Source of the DNA: Nocardioides sp. TRM66260-LWL
GTDB taxonomy: Bacteria > Actinomycetota > Actinomycetes > Propionibacteriales > Nocardioidaceae
Assembly (NCBI RefSeq): GCF_020075545.1
Contig: NZ_JAIQZK010000001.1
Span: 1,240,001 to 1,304,000 of the forward strand
Length of the DNA: 64,000 bases
Direction: 5' to 3'
Shown: one piece after another, positions 17,646 to 26,793 of the stretch
Numbering within the stretch: position 1 is the stretch's first letter
How the letters are laid out: every line of letters starts with the position of its first letter
Program-made: the position numbers and the translations under genes
The notes under the pieces: generated by a model
What the model saw: the letters and a program-made list of their open reading frames with translations, nothing else
Database searches by the model: none
Told to the model about the DNA's origin: nothing

Positions 17646-17668
17646 CTGGGTCTGATTGACAGACCCAG
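17646..17668. promoter_or_regulatory. Perfect palindromic operator between hxlR and paaI genes
   Basis: CTGGGTCTG, five bases ATTGA, then CAGACCCAG: 9-bp arms, perfect match. A TTGACA (17657-17662) in the right half may be the -35 of the plus-strand genes, so bound HxlR would block transcription. Confidence 0.7.
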
Positions 17669-17690
17669 TAGCGGACGGGAGGCTGGCTCC

Positions 17691-18170
17691 ATGACCGAGA
17701 CCCAGCCGGACGCCGCACCGGACACCGCCCCTGCCCTCGACCCCTTCGCCCTGACGGGGCTCGAGCTCATGCAGGCCATCGCCCGGGGCGACCTGCCGCC
17801 GGCGCCGATCGCGGAGACGCTCGGCATGACCGGCTTCGGCGCCGAGGCCGGCTCGGTGTGGGTCGAGCTGCAGCCGGAGCACCGGCACTACAACCCGCTC
17901 GGCACGATGCACGGCGGGGTGCTCTCCACGCTGCTCGACACCGCAGCCGCCTGCTCGGTGCACACCACGCTCGAGCCCGGTCAGGGCTACACCTCCCTCG
18001 ACCTGACGGTGAAGTTCCTCCGCCCGGTGACGACCGAGTCGGGCACGCTGCGCACGACCGGCCAGGTGATCTCCCGCGGCCGCCGCACGGCCCTGGCCGA
18101 GGCCCAGGTCGTCGACGGGCAGGGGCGGCTGGTCGCCCATGCGACGTCGACCTGCATGATCTTCAGCTGA
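17691..18170 (+). CDS. PaaI family hotdog-fold thioesterase
   Basis: 159 residues with the PaaI hotdog fold: HRHYNPLGTMHGGVLSTLLD (HGG motif with the central helix), YTSLDLTVKFLRPVT and GRRTALAEAQVVDGQGRLVA. These enzymes hydrolyse acyl- or aryl-CoA thioesters; substrate unknown. ATG at 17691 follows a GGAGG at a suitable distance. The gene pairs with the nitroreductase gene 36 bp downstream and probably shares its HxlR control. Confidence 0.92.
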   Translation: MTETQPDAAPDTAPALDPFALTGLELMQAIARGDLPPAPIAETLGMTGFGAEAGSVWVELQPEHRHYNPLGTMHGGVLSTLLDTAAACSVHTTLEPGQGYTSLDLTVKFLRPVTTESGTLRTTGQVISRGRRTALAEAQVVDGQGRLVAHATSTCMIFS

Positions 18171-18206
18171 GCCCTCCCGTCCCCTCTCCCCCGTCCAGGA
18201 GCACCC

Positions 18207-19034
18207 GTGTCGCCCTCAGACAGCACCCCCAGCAGCACCCGCAGCAGCACCCGCAGCGCGGCGACCGACCTCGCCGGTCTGCGCACCGTCGAGATCCGAG
18301 GCAAGCAGCGGTACCACGAGCCCGCCGTGCCGACCGACGCGCAGGCCTTCGCCGACGTCGTGCGGTCGCGCCGGTCCGTGCGCGTCTTCACCGACACCCC
18401 GATCCCGCCCGAGGTGCTCGACGAGTGCCTCGACCTGGCGATGCTGGCGCCGAACTCCTCGGGTCTGCAGCCGTGGGAGTTCTACGTGGTGCGCAGCGAG
18501 CCGATCCGCTCCCGGCTGGTGCAGGTGTGCATGGGTCAGCTCGCGGCGAAGACGGCCGCCGAGCTGATCGTGTGCGTCGCCCGCACGGACCGGATCAAGG
18601 AGCACGCGGCGCAGACCCTCCGCGAGTGGCCCACGCCCGAGACCCCGGGCCCCGCGCGGCAGTACTACCGCGCGATCCCGTTCCTGTACGGCCCCGGGCC
18701 GTTCGGTCTGGCGGCCCCGCTCAAGCGCGCGCTCTTCGCGCTCGCCGGTCTCGTCCGACCGGTGCCGCGTGGGCCCTACACCGCGTCCGAGCTGCGGCTG
18801 TGGGCCGCGAAGAGCACGGCCCTGGCCTGCGAGAACCTCGTGCTGGCGCTGCGCGCGCACGGCTTCGACAGCTGCATGATGGAGGGCTTCGACGAGGTGC
18901 GCCTGCGGCGTCTGCTCGACCTCGACGACGCCGCCCTGCCGATCATGGTCGTCGGCGCCGGCGAGCGCGCGCCGGACGGCGTCTTCTGGCCGCAGCTGCG
19001 CTTCGACCGCAGCCAGTTCGTCCACGAGGTCTGA
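18207..19034 (+). CDS. Nitroreductase family protein
   Basis: 275 residues. FMN-binding nitroreductase fold: VVRSRRSVRVFTDTPIPPEV, LDLAMLAPNSSGLQPWEFYV and LACENLVLALRAHGFDSCMM. A Ser/Thr-rich N-terminus is coded by a short tandem AGCAGCACCCGC repeat at about 18228-18262. These flavoproteins reduce nitro compounds or quinones with NAD(P)H. With the thioesterase and the HxlR regulator it looks like a small xenobiotic-response unit. GTG start at 18207 with an AGGA site upstream. The 3' end lies only 38 bp from the jetC stop. Confidence 0.9.
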   Translation: MSPSDSTPSSTRSSTRSAATDLAGLRTVEIRGKQRYHEPAVPTDAQAFADVVRSRRSVRVFTDTPIPPEVLDECLDLAMLAPNSSGLQPWEFYVVRSEPIRSRLVQVCMGQLAAKTAAELIVCVARTDRIKEHAAQTLREWPTPETPGPARQYYRAIPFLYGPGPFGLAAPLKRALFALAGLVRPVPRGPYTASELRLWAAKSTALACENLVLALRAHGFDSCMMEGFDEVRLRRLLDLDDAALPIMVVGAGERAPDGVFWPQLRFDRSQFVHEV

Positions 19035-19072
19035 GACCGCGCCCCGATCGCCGACGTCGCCGCGCCGGCCGG

Positions 19073-22000
19073 TCAGCCGGCGTCGGTGATCGGGGTGATC
19101 CAGGCCCGGTGGGTGGACGGGTTCTTGGTGATCGCCAGCAGCTCGTCCATGTGCGGCTCGAGGCCGGTGACCTTGTCGAGCGGGACGCCGACGATGAGCT
19201 GGAAGCCCAGGCCCCTCCAGGCCTGCACGGCGCGCCCGGCGAACTCCGAGTCGGCCTTGACGAAGCCCTCGTCGAGGAAGACCGGCGCGAAGCGAGGACG
19301 GCTGCGCAGCTCGTCGCCGAGCCGGAACCGCAGCGCCGAGCCGACGATGAACGCCACGAGCTCCTGGCTCTCGCCGCCGGACTTCTCCCCCAGCGTGCGG
19401 TAGGTGGCGCGCAGCTCGCCGGTGCGGTGGTCGTAGCGCTCCGCGCTGATCTCGACGTGCCGGCGCACGTCGAGCAGGCGGTCGCGCTCGGACGGCCCGT
19501 CCGCCGCGGTGCCGGGGCGCAGCTGCTGCATGAACCGGGCGAGGTCGGCGAAGCGCTGGTCGAGATCGGCCTCGTCCCCCGGCGCGGAGGATCCGGAGGC
19601 GAGACGACGCAGGTCCTTGAGGAACGTCTGCAGGTGCACCGGCGCGAGCCGGCGCAGGCGGATGCGCAGGCGGTCGTCGGTCGCGCCGAAGGGCAGGCGC
19701 CGCAGGATGGTGTTGATCGGCTCGAGCCGGTCCTCGATCTCCTCCACCGACGCGGCCATCGCGCCGAGCAGCGGCACGAGGTCCTGCCCGCTCCAGTCGG
19801 TGAGCCGCCGCCTCCACTCGGCGCGGCGCTCGGCCAGGCCGGTGCCGCGGATGCCCGCCAGGATCGCGGCGTAGTCGGCGTAGGACTCCGGGCTCGTGCC
19901 CAGGTTCGGCGAGGGCCACTGCAGCTGGTAGGCGCGGAAGATCGCCACCATCTCGTCCTCCGCCCGGGCGATCGCGGTCTCGGCGTCGGCGACGGCCGCG
20001 CGGAGGCTCTGCGCCAGCCGGTGCGAGGACTCGTGGAACCGCTCGAGGTCGGCCGGGTCGGCGGGCGCGGCGGCCGCGGCGAACTCGGCCGCGAGGGCGG
20101 CGTCCTGGGCGTCGGTCAGCGCGACGCGGCCGGCGTCCTCCATCTGCGCCAGCCGGTCGGCGACGACGTCCTCGGCGTCGACCAGCACGCCGTGCGCGTC
20201 GTCGAGCTCCTGCTGACGGCGCTCGAGGCCGAAGCGGTGGCGCTGCTCGTCCTCGAGCCGTCGCTCGAGATCGGCGATCTGGCCCTGGAGGGTCGCGAGC
20301 CGGTCGTCGGCGGCGAGCAGCTCGGCACGGCGGGCCTCGAGCTCGGCGATCCGGCGGTCGCAGCCCGCGACGTCGACGTCGTCGAAGCGCGCGGACCGGA
20401 CGGCCTCGTGGGCGCCGCGGAGCCGCTCGAGCACCGAGGCGCGTCGGTCGAGCTCGCGCATCTCGTCGTCGAGCCCGACGAGCCGCTGCTCCAGCGCCAG
20501 CAGCTCGGCGTCGAGCTCGGCGACGGCGTCGGCGTTGGAGAAGCCGATGACGTCGCGTGCCTCGCCGCGGCCGTGGGCGCCACGGCGGCCCGAGCGGGTC
20601 TGGCCCGCGAGCGTGACCCGCAGCCCGTCGCCGGCCAGCTCCTCGGCCGTCTCGACGCACAGCGCGTTGCGGGCGGCCTCGGCGACGTGCGCCTGCACCC
20701 AGCCGCGGAACGGCGAGTGCTGGTGGACGAGCTTGCCCGCGATCCGCCGCGGATCGTCGGCCGTGCGCTCGGGCAGGTCGAGGGGGACGCCCTCGAAGGT
20801 CAGCCGGCCTCGCAGCCGCAGGCCGTCGATGGCCGTCGAGAAGTGCTCGAGGAGGTGCTCGGGGACGAGCATCACCCGGGCCGTGCCGCCGAGCACGGTC
20901 TCGATCGCGGTGCGCCACCGGGTGTGCTCGGGGGCGACGTCGACCAGCTCGCCGACGAACGGCAGGTCGCTGGTCGCGATCCCGCTCGCGGCGGCGACCT
21001 CGGCGCGCAGCTCGTGCAGCCGGGCGGGCATGCGTCCGCTGCGGCCCTCGAGCGAGGCCCGCTCGCGGCGCAGCTCGGCCTGGCGGGCCTGCTCGGGGTA
21101 GCGGCGCGCGAGGAGCGCGTCGCGTGCCTCACGGAGGGCCTGCTGCTCGGCGGGCCAGCCCTCGAGCCACGCCGCGGAGCGCTCGCGGAGCGTCGCGAAG
21201 GTCTCGGCCAGGTCCAGCGCCTCGACCGTGGTCGTGGCCTCCGTGCCCTCGCCGTCGCCGGCACCGGACGACAGCAGCGGCAGCAGGCGGTCCTGCAGCT
21301 CGACGCGACGCGCCAGGCGGTCCTCGCGGACGACGGCCTCCTGCTCCAGCGAGGTCGTCAGGGTCTGCAGGGTCGCGCCGCCGGCGGCGTGGTGCGCCTG
21401 CTTGGCCGCCTCGACGTCGCCCACCAGGGCGCTCACCCGCGCGGAGGCCGCGGCGAGCTCGCCGCCGACCGCGCGTCGGGCCTGCCGGTTCGCCCGCACC
21501 GCGTCGGCGAGCAGCCGGCGATGCGTGCGCGCCAGCCAGAGCTGCAGCGGCGTGTCGCCGACGAGCGTCACGCCGTAGGCGTCGAGCTCGCCGAGGCGGG
21601 CGCGGGCCGCCTCGCGTCGCTCGTGCGCCGCCGGCAGCGGCGCGAGCAGCTCCAGCCGCTGCTCCTCGGTGCGCATCGCGGCGTGCGCGAGGTCGAGGTC
21701 GTCGAAGTGCTCGACGGCACGGTCGGCGGCGGCGAAGGTGGCCGGACGCTCGAGCACCATCTCCTTGTAGAGCTCGTCGACGCTGCGCACCTGGTTGCCG
21801 GCCTGGATGCGGGCGAGCAGCCGCAGCGCCTTCGCGCCGTCGCCGTTGGCCCCGATGCCGAGGCGGGCGTGGATGACGGCCGCGAGCTCCTGGTACGTGC
21901 GGTGCACCCGCACCCCGGGGAAGAGCCGCTTCAGCGCGGTGGCGTGGAACCGCTCCGGCACGGCGTGCTCGAGCACGTCGAGCGGCAGGTCGGCGTCGAG

Positions 22001-22591
22001 GGTGAGCAGCTGCATCGCCACGTCGGTGCTGCGCACCGCGCGCCGCGGCACGTAGTAGGTGCGCGCGACGGTGAACCGCCCGCCCTGGTCGTTGACGAAG
22101 GTCATGGCGACCGCGCCCCAGGTGTCGCCGCCCTGACCGCGCAGCAGCCGCTCGACCGGACGTCCGGTGCGCGGGTCGTCGACGACGTCGACGGCGCCGC
22201 GCAGGTAGGAGAGCAGGTTGCGCTGGCCGACGCCGCGGGCGCGTCCGGCGACGGCGTCGTTGGAGGCGCCGTTGAACTTCGTGTCCGACGGCATCATCAG
22301 CGCGGTGTAGGCGTCGAGGATGGTGCTCTTGCCGACGCCCGAGGCGCCGGAGATCATCGTCGCCGCGCCGCGCAGCGGCACCACCGTGTGGCCGCCGAAG
22401 CCGCCCCAGTTGACGAGCTGCAGCTGCGCCGCGCGCCACTGCATCGTGTCGTCGGCCGGCAGCGCCACCTCGGCGCGCTCGAACAGGCCCTCGCCCGGCT
22501 CGTCCGACTCGTTCGGCTCGTCCGGGCGGAGGGCGGGGTCGTCGGCCTCCAGGGCTGGCTCGTCGGCATCGAGAGCGTGCTCCAGGGTCAC
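19073..22591 (-). CDS. jetC: JetC, MukB/SMC-like ATPase of the Wadjet (Jet) system
   Basis: 1172 residues. An acidic N-terminal tail (about 1-50) is followed by MQWRAAQLQLVNWGGFGGH and Walker A GASGVGKST at about 82-90. Long coiled coils surround a hinge. The C-terminal head has the signature SGGESQELVAFIVG, Walker B APVFLDEGFVKAD and ITKNPSTHRAWITPI, typical of MukB-like JetC. Wadjet JetABC is a loop-extruding SMC that senses small circular DNA. The start is a GTG at 22591 one base after the jetB stop and 6 nt past GGAGG; 22609 is an alternative. No jetD follows. Confidence 0.93.
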   Translation of the reverse strand: MTLEHALDADEPALEADDPALRPDEPNESDEPGEGLFERAEVALPADDTMQWRAAQLQLVNWGGFGGHTVVPLRGAATMISGASGVGKSTILDAYTALMMPSDTKFNGASNDAVAGRARGVGQRNLLSYLRGAVDVVDDPRTGRPVERLLRGQGGDTWGAVAMTFVNDQGGRFTVARTYYVPRRAVRSTDVAMQLLTLDADLPLDVLEHAVPERFHATALKRLFPGVRVHRTYQELAAVIHARLGIGANGDGAKALRLLARIQAGNQVRSVDELYKEMVLERPATFAAADRAVEHFDDLDLAHAAMRTEEQRLELLAPLPAAHERREAARARLGELDAYGVTLVGDTPLQLWLARTHRRLLADAVRANRQARRAVGGELAAASARVSALVGDVEAAKQAHHAAGGATLQTLTTSLEQEAVVREDRLARRVELQDRLLPLLSSGAGDGEGTEATTTVEALDLAETFATLRERSAAWLEGWPAEQQALREARDALLARRYPEQARQAELRRERASLEGRSGRMPARLHELRAEVAAASGIATSDLPFVGELVDVAPEHTRWRTAIETVLGGTARVMLVPEHLLEHFSTAIDGLRLRGRLTFEGVPLDLPERTADDPRRIAGKLVHQHSPFRGWVQAHVAEAARNALCVETAEELAGDGLRVTLAGQTRSGRRGAHGRGEARDVIGFSNADAVAELDAELLALEQRLVGLDDEMRELDRRASVLERLRGAHEAVRSARFDDVDVAGCDRRIAELEARRAELLAADDRLATLQGQIADLERRLEDEQRHRFGLERRQQELDDAHGVLVDAEDVVADRLAQMEDAGRVALTDAQDAALAAEFAAAAAPADPADLERFHESSHRLAQSLRAAVADAETAIARAEDEMVAIFRAYQLQWPSPNLGTSPESYADYAAILAGIRGTGLAERRAEWRRRLTDWSGQDLVPLLGAMAASVEEIEDRLEPINTILRRLPFGATDDRLRIRLRRLAPVHLQTFLKDLRRLASGSSAPGDEADLDQRFADLARFMQQLRPGTAADGPSERDRLLDVRRHVEISAERYDHRTGELRATYRTLGEKSGGESQELVAFIVGSALRFRLGDELRSRPRFAPVFLDEGFVKADSEFAGRAVQAWRGLGFQLIVGVPLDKVTGLEPHMDELLAITKNPSTHRAWITPITDAG

Positions 22592-22592
22592 C

Positions 22593-23411
22593 TCAGGCCT
22601 CCGGCTCACCGGTCGGGACGCCGGTCGCGACGGCGGTCTGGTCGGCGGTCTGGTCGAACAGGTCCACGTCGGCCTCCTCGGGCTCCTCCACGGCGCCGGT
22701 CTGCTCGCGCAGCGCGGCGAGCAGCTCGACCAGCCGCTCCAGCGGCAGCAGCGACTCCACCGCCTCGCTGATCTCGAAGCGGTCCTCCGAGGCGGTCGGG
22801 ATCAGCAGCCCGGCCTTCTGGATCGCGACGATGGCGTTGCGGGCGCGCTTCTCGTCGCCCGACTCGTCGGTGGCGTGCGGCGGCCGGAAGGTCGCGACGT
22901 GGTCGAGCAGGTCGGCGCGGTCGAGCAGCACGCGGGACTCTCCGCCGGCCTGGCCGGCGCGCAGCCGGTCGCGCAGGTGGACGAGCACGAGGGTCTCCTC
23001 GCGACTCCACGCGGCGTCGTAGAGCAGCGTCGGGAAGCGGCTGCCGGTCTCGCTGACGGCCTGCCGCTTCCACGCCACCTCGCGCTCGCGGTCGATCTGC
23101 AGGTCGAGGAAGAGGTCGTTGAGGCGCGAGCGGAGCAGCCGCTCGTGCTCCACCAGCACCTGCCAGTCGCGCGGGTGGGTGCGCGCGGAGACGAAGCGCT
23201 GCTTGAGCAGCGTGATGAGGACGTGGCGCTGCGCGTAGGCCAGGCCGCCCTCGTCGCCCTCGAAGAGCGACACCGAGGCCTCGTCCAGGTCCTCCAGGTC
23301 GGCCTCGTCGGCCCAGTCGAGCCCGTCGGGGTCCGGATCGAGGTCCGGCTCGAGGTCAGGGTCGAGGTCAGGGACGTGGTCGACGGGGGGCTCCGGGTCG
23401 AGCCGGGTCAT
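22593..23411 (-). CDS. jetB: JetB, DUF4194 (MukE-like) subunit of the Wadjet system
   Basis: 272 residues. An acidic repetitive N-terminus (DLDPDLEPDLDPDPDG) precedes a DUF4194 domain at about 55-230, with RFVSARTHPRDWQVLVEHER, RLNDLFLDLQIDREREVAWK and ETLVLVHLRDRLR. JetB is the MukE-like winged-helix subunit that binds the JetA kleisin. The ATG overlaps the jetA stop by 4 bp and the next gene starts 2 bp after its own stop, so the three genes are translationally coupled. Confidence 0.92.
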   Translation of the reverse strand: MTRLDPEPPVDHVPDLDPDLEPDLDPDPDGLDWADEADLEDLDEASVSLFEGDEGGLAYAQRHVLITLLKQRFVSARTHPRDWQVLVEHERLLRSRLNDLFLDLQIDREREVAWKRQAVSETGSRFPTLLYDAAWSREETLVLVHLRDRLRAGQAGGESRVLLDRADLLDHVATFRPPHATDESGDEKRARNAIVAIQKAGLLIPTASEDRFEISEAVESLLPLERLVELLAALREQTGAVEEPEEADVDLFDQTADQTAVATGVPTGEPEA

Positions 23412-24937
23412 CGGGTCGCCTCCTCGGCGGGGACGGGCAGGGGCGTGCGGGGCACCGCGAAGTCGCGGCGGGTGCCGTCGGGGCGGACGGCGGAGAAGAC
23501 CTCGTGCGCGGCGGCGTCGGCGGCCTCGGCGGCATCGCGGTCGTCCGACGCCGTCGACCCGTCGGGCAGGTCCTCGCGGCCCTCGGCGGCCAGGTGGAGC
23601 AGCCCGAGGATCTCCACGGGACGTCGCAGCTCGGGCTCCAGGCCGGCGAAGAGGGCGCCGAGGGTCGCGGCGCCGGACGTCCCGCGCGCCGCGGCCAGGC
23701 GGCGACGCAGGACGTCGAGCCGGGGTCCGCCCTGCGCCTTCAGCTCGGCCAGCGAGGGGCCGGACACGTCCTCGGGCTCGATGGCGGCCAGCCGCTCCGG
23801 CGGGACGTCGTCGGCCGGGTCGTGGAACCGCTCGCGCAGGTGCTCGACCCCGATGCGCGGCGGCAGCAGCGGGACGTCGTGCGTGGCGCGGGGGCCGGTG
23901 ACGGCCATCCAGGCCATCAGCTCGGACTCGACCTGGCGCAGCGTGCGCTCGAGCTCGCGGTCGCGCACCGCGTCATGGCTGACGATGTAGTCCTTCAGCG
24001 TCGCGGTGACGCGGGAGCGCTGGGCGAGCACGCGGTCGAGGCCCTCGCGCACCAGCCGGACGGTGCCGCGCAGCTCGGCGCGGTCGGCGTCGGAGAGCAC
24101 GCCGTCGGCGAGCGGGTGCTCGAGCAGGGCGGCGAGGTCCTCGCGCAGCTGGCCGACGAGCGCGTCGTCGCGCAGCAGCGCGAACGCGCCCTCGAACGCG
24201 CGGCCCTCGTGGGTGGCGGTCATGAGGGCGTCGGCGCGCGCGAGATAGGCGTCGATGACCTCGCCCGCGGGACGGTCCTCGCCCCGGAAGGCCGCCAGGA
24301 TGTCGGCCCGGATCGCGGCGAACCGCTCCTCGACGCGCGCGAAGTCCGACGGCAGCGCGGAGACCAGGCTGAGCAGCTCGGTGAAGCCCTCGACCATGTA
24401 GTCCTCGGTGGCGCCGACCAGCTCGCCGCCGTCGACGAGCCGGTCGCGCTCGGCCTGCAGGCGGGCGATCTCGGCGTTGAGGATGCCGACGCGGGTGCCG
24501 CGGTCGGGGTTGGCCTCGGCGTTGAACCGTCGCACCGTGCCGAGGATGGTGGCGATGCGGTGCTCGGAGAGGGTGGCCCGGTCGCGGGCGAGCCCCTTCA
24601 CCAGCTCGAGGGCCTGCTGGGCGTGCGAGGTGAGCGCGTAGACCTCGTGGCCGGCGTCGTCGAGCGAGCGCACGAGCCACTGGCCGCGCATCCAGCGCTG
24701 GCACAGCTCGCGCCCGGAGCCCGCGGGCAGGTCGGCGGCGCCGTCGCGTCGCAGCCGCGCGAGGTGCTCCTCGACCTGGGTGTGCAGCCGCGCGGTCGGG
24801 ATCGGCCGGTTGGTGCGGTCGAAGGACGCGCGGAAGAGCGCGATGACGACGGGGGCCTGCCGCTGGTGCAGCAGGGTGAGCGTGGGCTGGGCGAAGGCGC
24901 CGGCCACGCGGGCGAGCTCGGCGGCGATGTCGCTCAT
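23408..24937 (-). CDS. jetA: JetA, DUF3375 (MukF-like kleisin) subunit of the Wadjet system
   Basis: 509 residues. DUF3375 family: the opening RVAGAFAQPTLTLLHQRQAP, VVIALFRASFDRTNRPIPTA and RLHTQVEEHLARLR give the winged-helix start; helical parts follow (EHRIATILGTVRRFNAEANP; DREFLERTLRQVESEL-like DRELERTLRQVESELMAW). JetA is the kleisin that links JetC heads and binds JetB. It is first in the operon. The ATG at 24937 follows GGAGG by 6 nt; the open frame runs on to 24991 without support. Confidence 0.92.
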   Translation of the reverse strand: MSDIAAELARVAGAFAQPTLTLLHQRQAPVVIALFRASFDRTNRPIPTARLHTQVEEHLARLRRDGAADLPAGSGRELCQRWMRGQWLVRSLDDAGHEVYALTSHAQQALELVKGLARDRATLSEHRIATILGTVRRFNAEANPDRGTRVGILNAEIARLQAERDRLVDGGELVGATEDYMVEGFTELLSLVSALPSDFARVEERFAAIRADILAAFRGEDRPAGEVIDAYLARADALMTATHEGRAFEGAFALLRDDALVGQLREDLAALLEHPLADGVLSDADRAELRGTVRLVREGLDRVLAQRSRVTATLKDYIVSHDAVRDRELERTLRQVESELMAWMAVTGPRATHDVPLLPPRIGVEHLRERFHDPADDVPPERLAAIEPEDVSGPSLAELKAQGGPRLDVLRRRLAAARGTSGAATLGALFAGLEPELRRPVEILGLLHLAAEGREDLPDGSTASDDRDAAEAADAAAHEVFSAVRPDGTRRDFAVPRTPLPVPAEEATR

Positions 24938-25045
24938 CGGCCCTCCCGGCGCGTCCGCGACCGCCCCGGCGGCGGTCGGCTCGGCGGGCAAGCATTCCAG
25001 AGGCGTCGCGGGCCCGCGTCGACAGCCCCGCCGGGGCTCCGACGG

Positions 25046-25075
25046 ACCGGGGCGGCGGTGCGGAGCCGCCCCGGT
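25046..25075 (-). terminator. Hairpin terminator after the COG4705 gene
   Basis: ACCGGGGCGGC and GCCGCCCCGGT form an 11-bp perfect stem 10 bp past the stop at 25085. It separates this gene from jetA downstream. Confidence 0.7.
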
Positions 25076-25084
25076 CGTCGCAGG

Positions 25085-25954
25085 TCAGGCCGCCTGCAGC
25101 GCCGCGCGGGACTGCTGGCGGTGCTGGCGGGTGACCCACCCGACGCCGAGCACCATGATCAGGGCCAGCACGGCGGAGGCGCCGTAGGTGCCGAGGCCGA
25201 GCCCGCCCTTGACGATCGGCTTGGTGAAGTAGTCGCCGACCGTCGCGCCCAGCGGTCGGGTGAGCACGAACGCCGCCCAGAACAGCAGCGTGTTGGGCAC
25301 CGACGGCACGAAGTACAGCCCGGCGATGCTCGCGATCAGCACCGCGATGAGCGCCGCGCCGCCCGCGTAGCCGAGACCGGAGGAGTCGGAGAGGAAGTCG
25401 CCGAGCGACGTGCCGAGGGTGTTCGAGATGAGGATCGCGGTCCAGAACAGCGCCTCCGCGCGGAAGGAGCTGATCGTGGCGATCGAGAACGGGTGGCCGG
25501 TGGCGCGCCAGATCGCGAAGGTCACCAGCAGAAGGGTGGAGAGGATCGCGGCGCCCACGGGGTAGCCGATGCCGAGGCCCTGCGGACCCCAGCCGAGGGA
25601 GGTGGCTCCGGCCGAGAGGTACTTCGAGGAGGCGTCGCGGTTCATGAAGTCGCTGATCGTGGTGCCGGCCATCGAGGTCGTGAGGATGACGGCCCAGTAG
25701 AACGCCGGGTGGTACGACTTGGCGCGCAGCTGGGCGACGAGGCTCACCACGAACACGGCGAAGAGCGCGATGGTCGAGAGGAAGTAGCCGATCTTCAGCG
25801 TCTGGCTGAACATGTCGCCGCCGGTCTCGCCGAGCGTGGTCGCGGCGATCTTGATGATCCAGTAGAGGAGCGTCACCTGGGGCAGCTTGTGGGTGGCGGC
25901 GTGGCCGATCTCCTCGAGGTCGAGGTCGCCGGCGGGCGCGATGCGGTTCGTCAT
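25085..25954 (-). CDS. COG4705 multi-span membrane protein
   Basis: 289 residues with about eight or nine hydrophobic spans. Four internal repeats each end in a small polar motif: AATTLGETGGD (about 38), AGTTISDFMNR (about 104), SNTLGTSLGDFLSD (about 185) and TRPLGATVGDYFTKP (about 240). These conserved T/G/D motifs inside the membrane look like a transport path. COG4705 has no agreed function. It is downstream of, and in the same direction as, the response-regulator gene at 26052, so the two-component system may control it. Confidence 0.82.
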   Translation of the reverse strand: MTNRIAPAGDLDLEEIGHAATHKLPQVTLLYWIIKIAATTLGETGGDMFSQTLKIGYFLSTIALFAVFVVSLVAQLRAKSYHPAFYWAVILTTSMAGTTISDFMNRDASSKYLSAGATSLGWGPQGLGIGYPVGAAILSTLLLVTFAIWRATGHPFSIATISSFRAEALFWTAILISNTLGTSLGDFLSDSSGLGYAGGAALIAVLIASIAGLYFVPSVPNTLLFWAAFVLTRPLGATVGDYFTKPIVKGGLGLGTYGASAVLALIMVLGVGWVTRQHRQQSRAALQAA

Positions 25955-26051
25955 GCCCTGAAGGGTGAGGTCGCCCGGCTGACAGGATCCTGACGATCCG
26001 CCGCGACCGGACGCGGGAGTCAGGTCCGGGTCAGGTAGGAACAGGCAGGGC

Positions 26052-26723
26052 TCAGGTCGCGTCGACGTCGAACCGGTAGCCCACGCCGCGGACCGTCGTC
26101 ACGACGGCGTCGGAGCCGACGTCGCCGAGCTTGACGCGCACCCGGCGCACGTAGGAGTCGAGGGTGTTGTCGTTGACGATCGCGCCGTCCGGCCACGCCG
26201 CGGCCACCAGCGCCGCGCGGCGCACGACCTCGCCGGCCCGCGAGAGCAGGGAGGCCAGCAGCCGGAACTCGGTCGGGCTGAGGGTCACCACTGCCTCCCC
26301 GCGCACCAGCGCGTGCCGCGCGGGGTCGAGCACGAGGTCGCCGCCCGGGGCGTCGACGCGCGGGCGCCGGACGAGCACCTCGAGCCGCGCCAGCAGCTCC
26401 TTGATCGCGAACGGCTTGACCAGGTAGTCGTCCGCGCCGGCGCTGAATCCGGCGAGCCGGTCGTGCAGGGCGTCCAGCGCGGTGAGGAAGAGCACCGGGG
26501 CGGGCTGGCCGTTGCCGCGCAGCGCCTGGCACAGGTCGCGGCCGTCGGCGTCGGGCAGGCCGATGTCGAGGACGAGCGCGTCGAGCCGGGCGTCCGGCCC
26601 GAAGAGCCGGAGCGCCTCCCCCGCGGTGTGCGCCATCGTCACCTCGTGGCCCGCGCCGCCGAGCGCCTCGGCCAGCACGGAGCGGATCGCCGGATCGTCC
26701 TCGCACACGCCGATGCTCGCCAT
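26052..26723 (-). CDS. OmpR-family response regulator
   Basis: 223 residues: receiver domain (phospho-acceptor D53 in LVLDIGLPD, with early acidic pair EDD, and conserved lysine in DYLVKPF) and OmpR-type winged helix (TLSPTEFRLLASLLSR, DNTLDSYVRRVRVKLGD, VRGVGYRFDV). It is divergent from the histidine kinase gene at 26794, 70 bp away, and upstream of the COG4705 gene. ATG at 26723; a longer frame upstream lacks conservation. Confidence 0.93.
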   Translation of the reverse strand: MASIGVCEDDPAIRSVLAEALGGAGHEVTMAHTAGEALRLFGPDARLDALVLDIGLPDADGRDLCQALRGNGQPAPVLFLTALDALHDRLAGFSAGADDYLVKPFAIKELLARLEVLVRRPRVDAPGGDLVLDPARHALVRGEAVVTLSPTEFRLLASLLSRAGEVVRRAALVAAAWPDGAIVNDNTLDSYVRRVRVKLGDVGSDAVVTTVRGVGYRFDVDAT

Positions 26724-26793
26724 GAGGGCATCATGGCCCAGGTCGCGTCGCGCGCTCCGCACATCCCGACGCGGCGGACCGCGAGGGGGATCC

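Noticed and set aside
17858..22771. Plus-strand frame of 1637 residues across jetC
   Set aside because: Antisense shadow of jetC and the nitroreductase; composition is biased and no domain is recognisable.
24938..24991. N-terminal extension of JetA
   Set aside because: The extra residues are not conserved in style, and a GGAGG sits ideally before the inner ATG at 24937.
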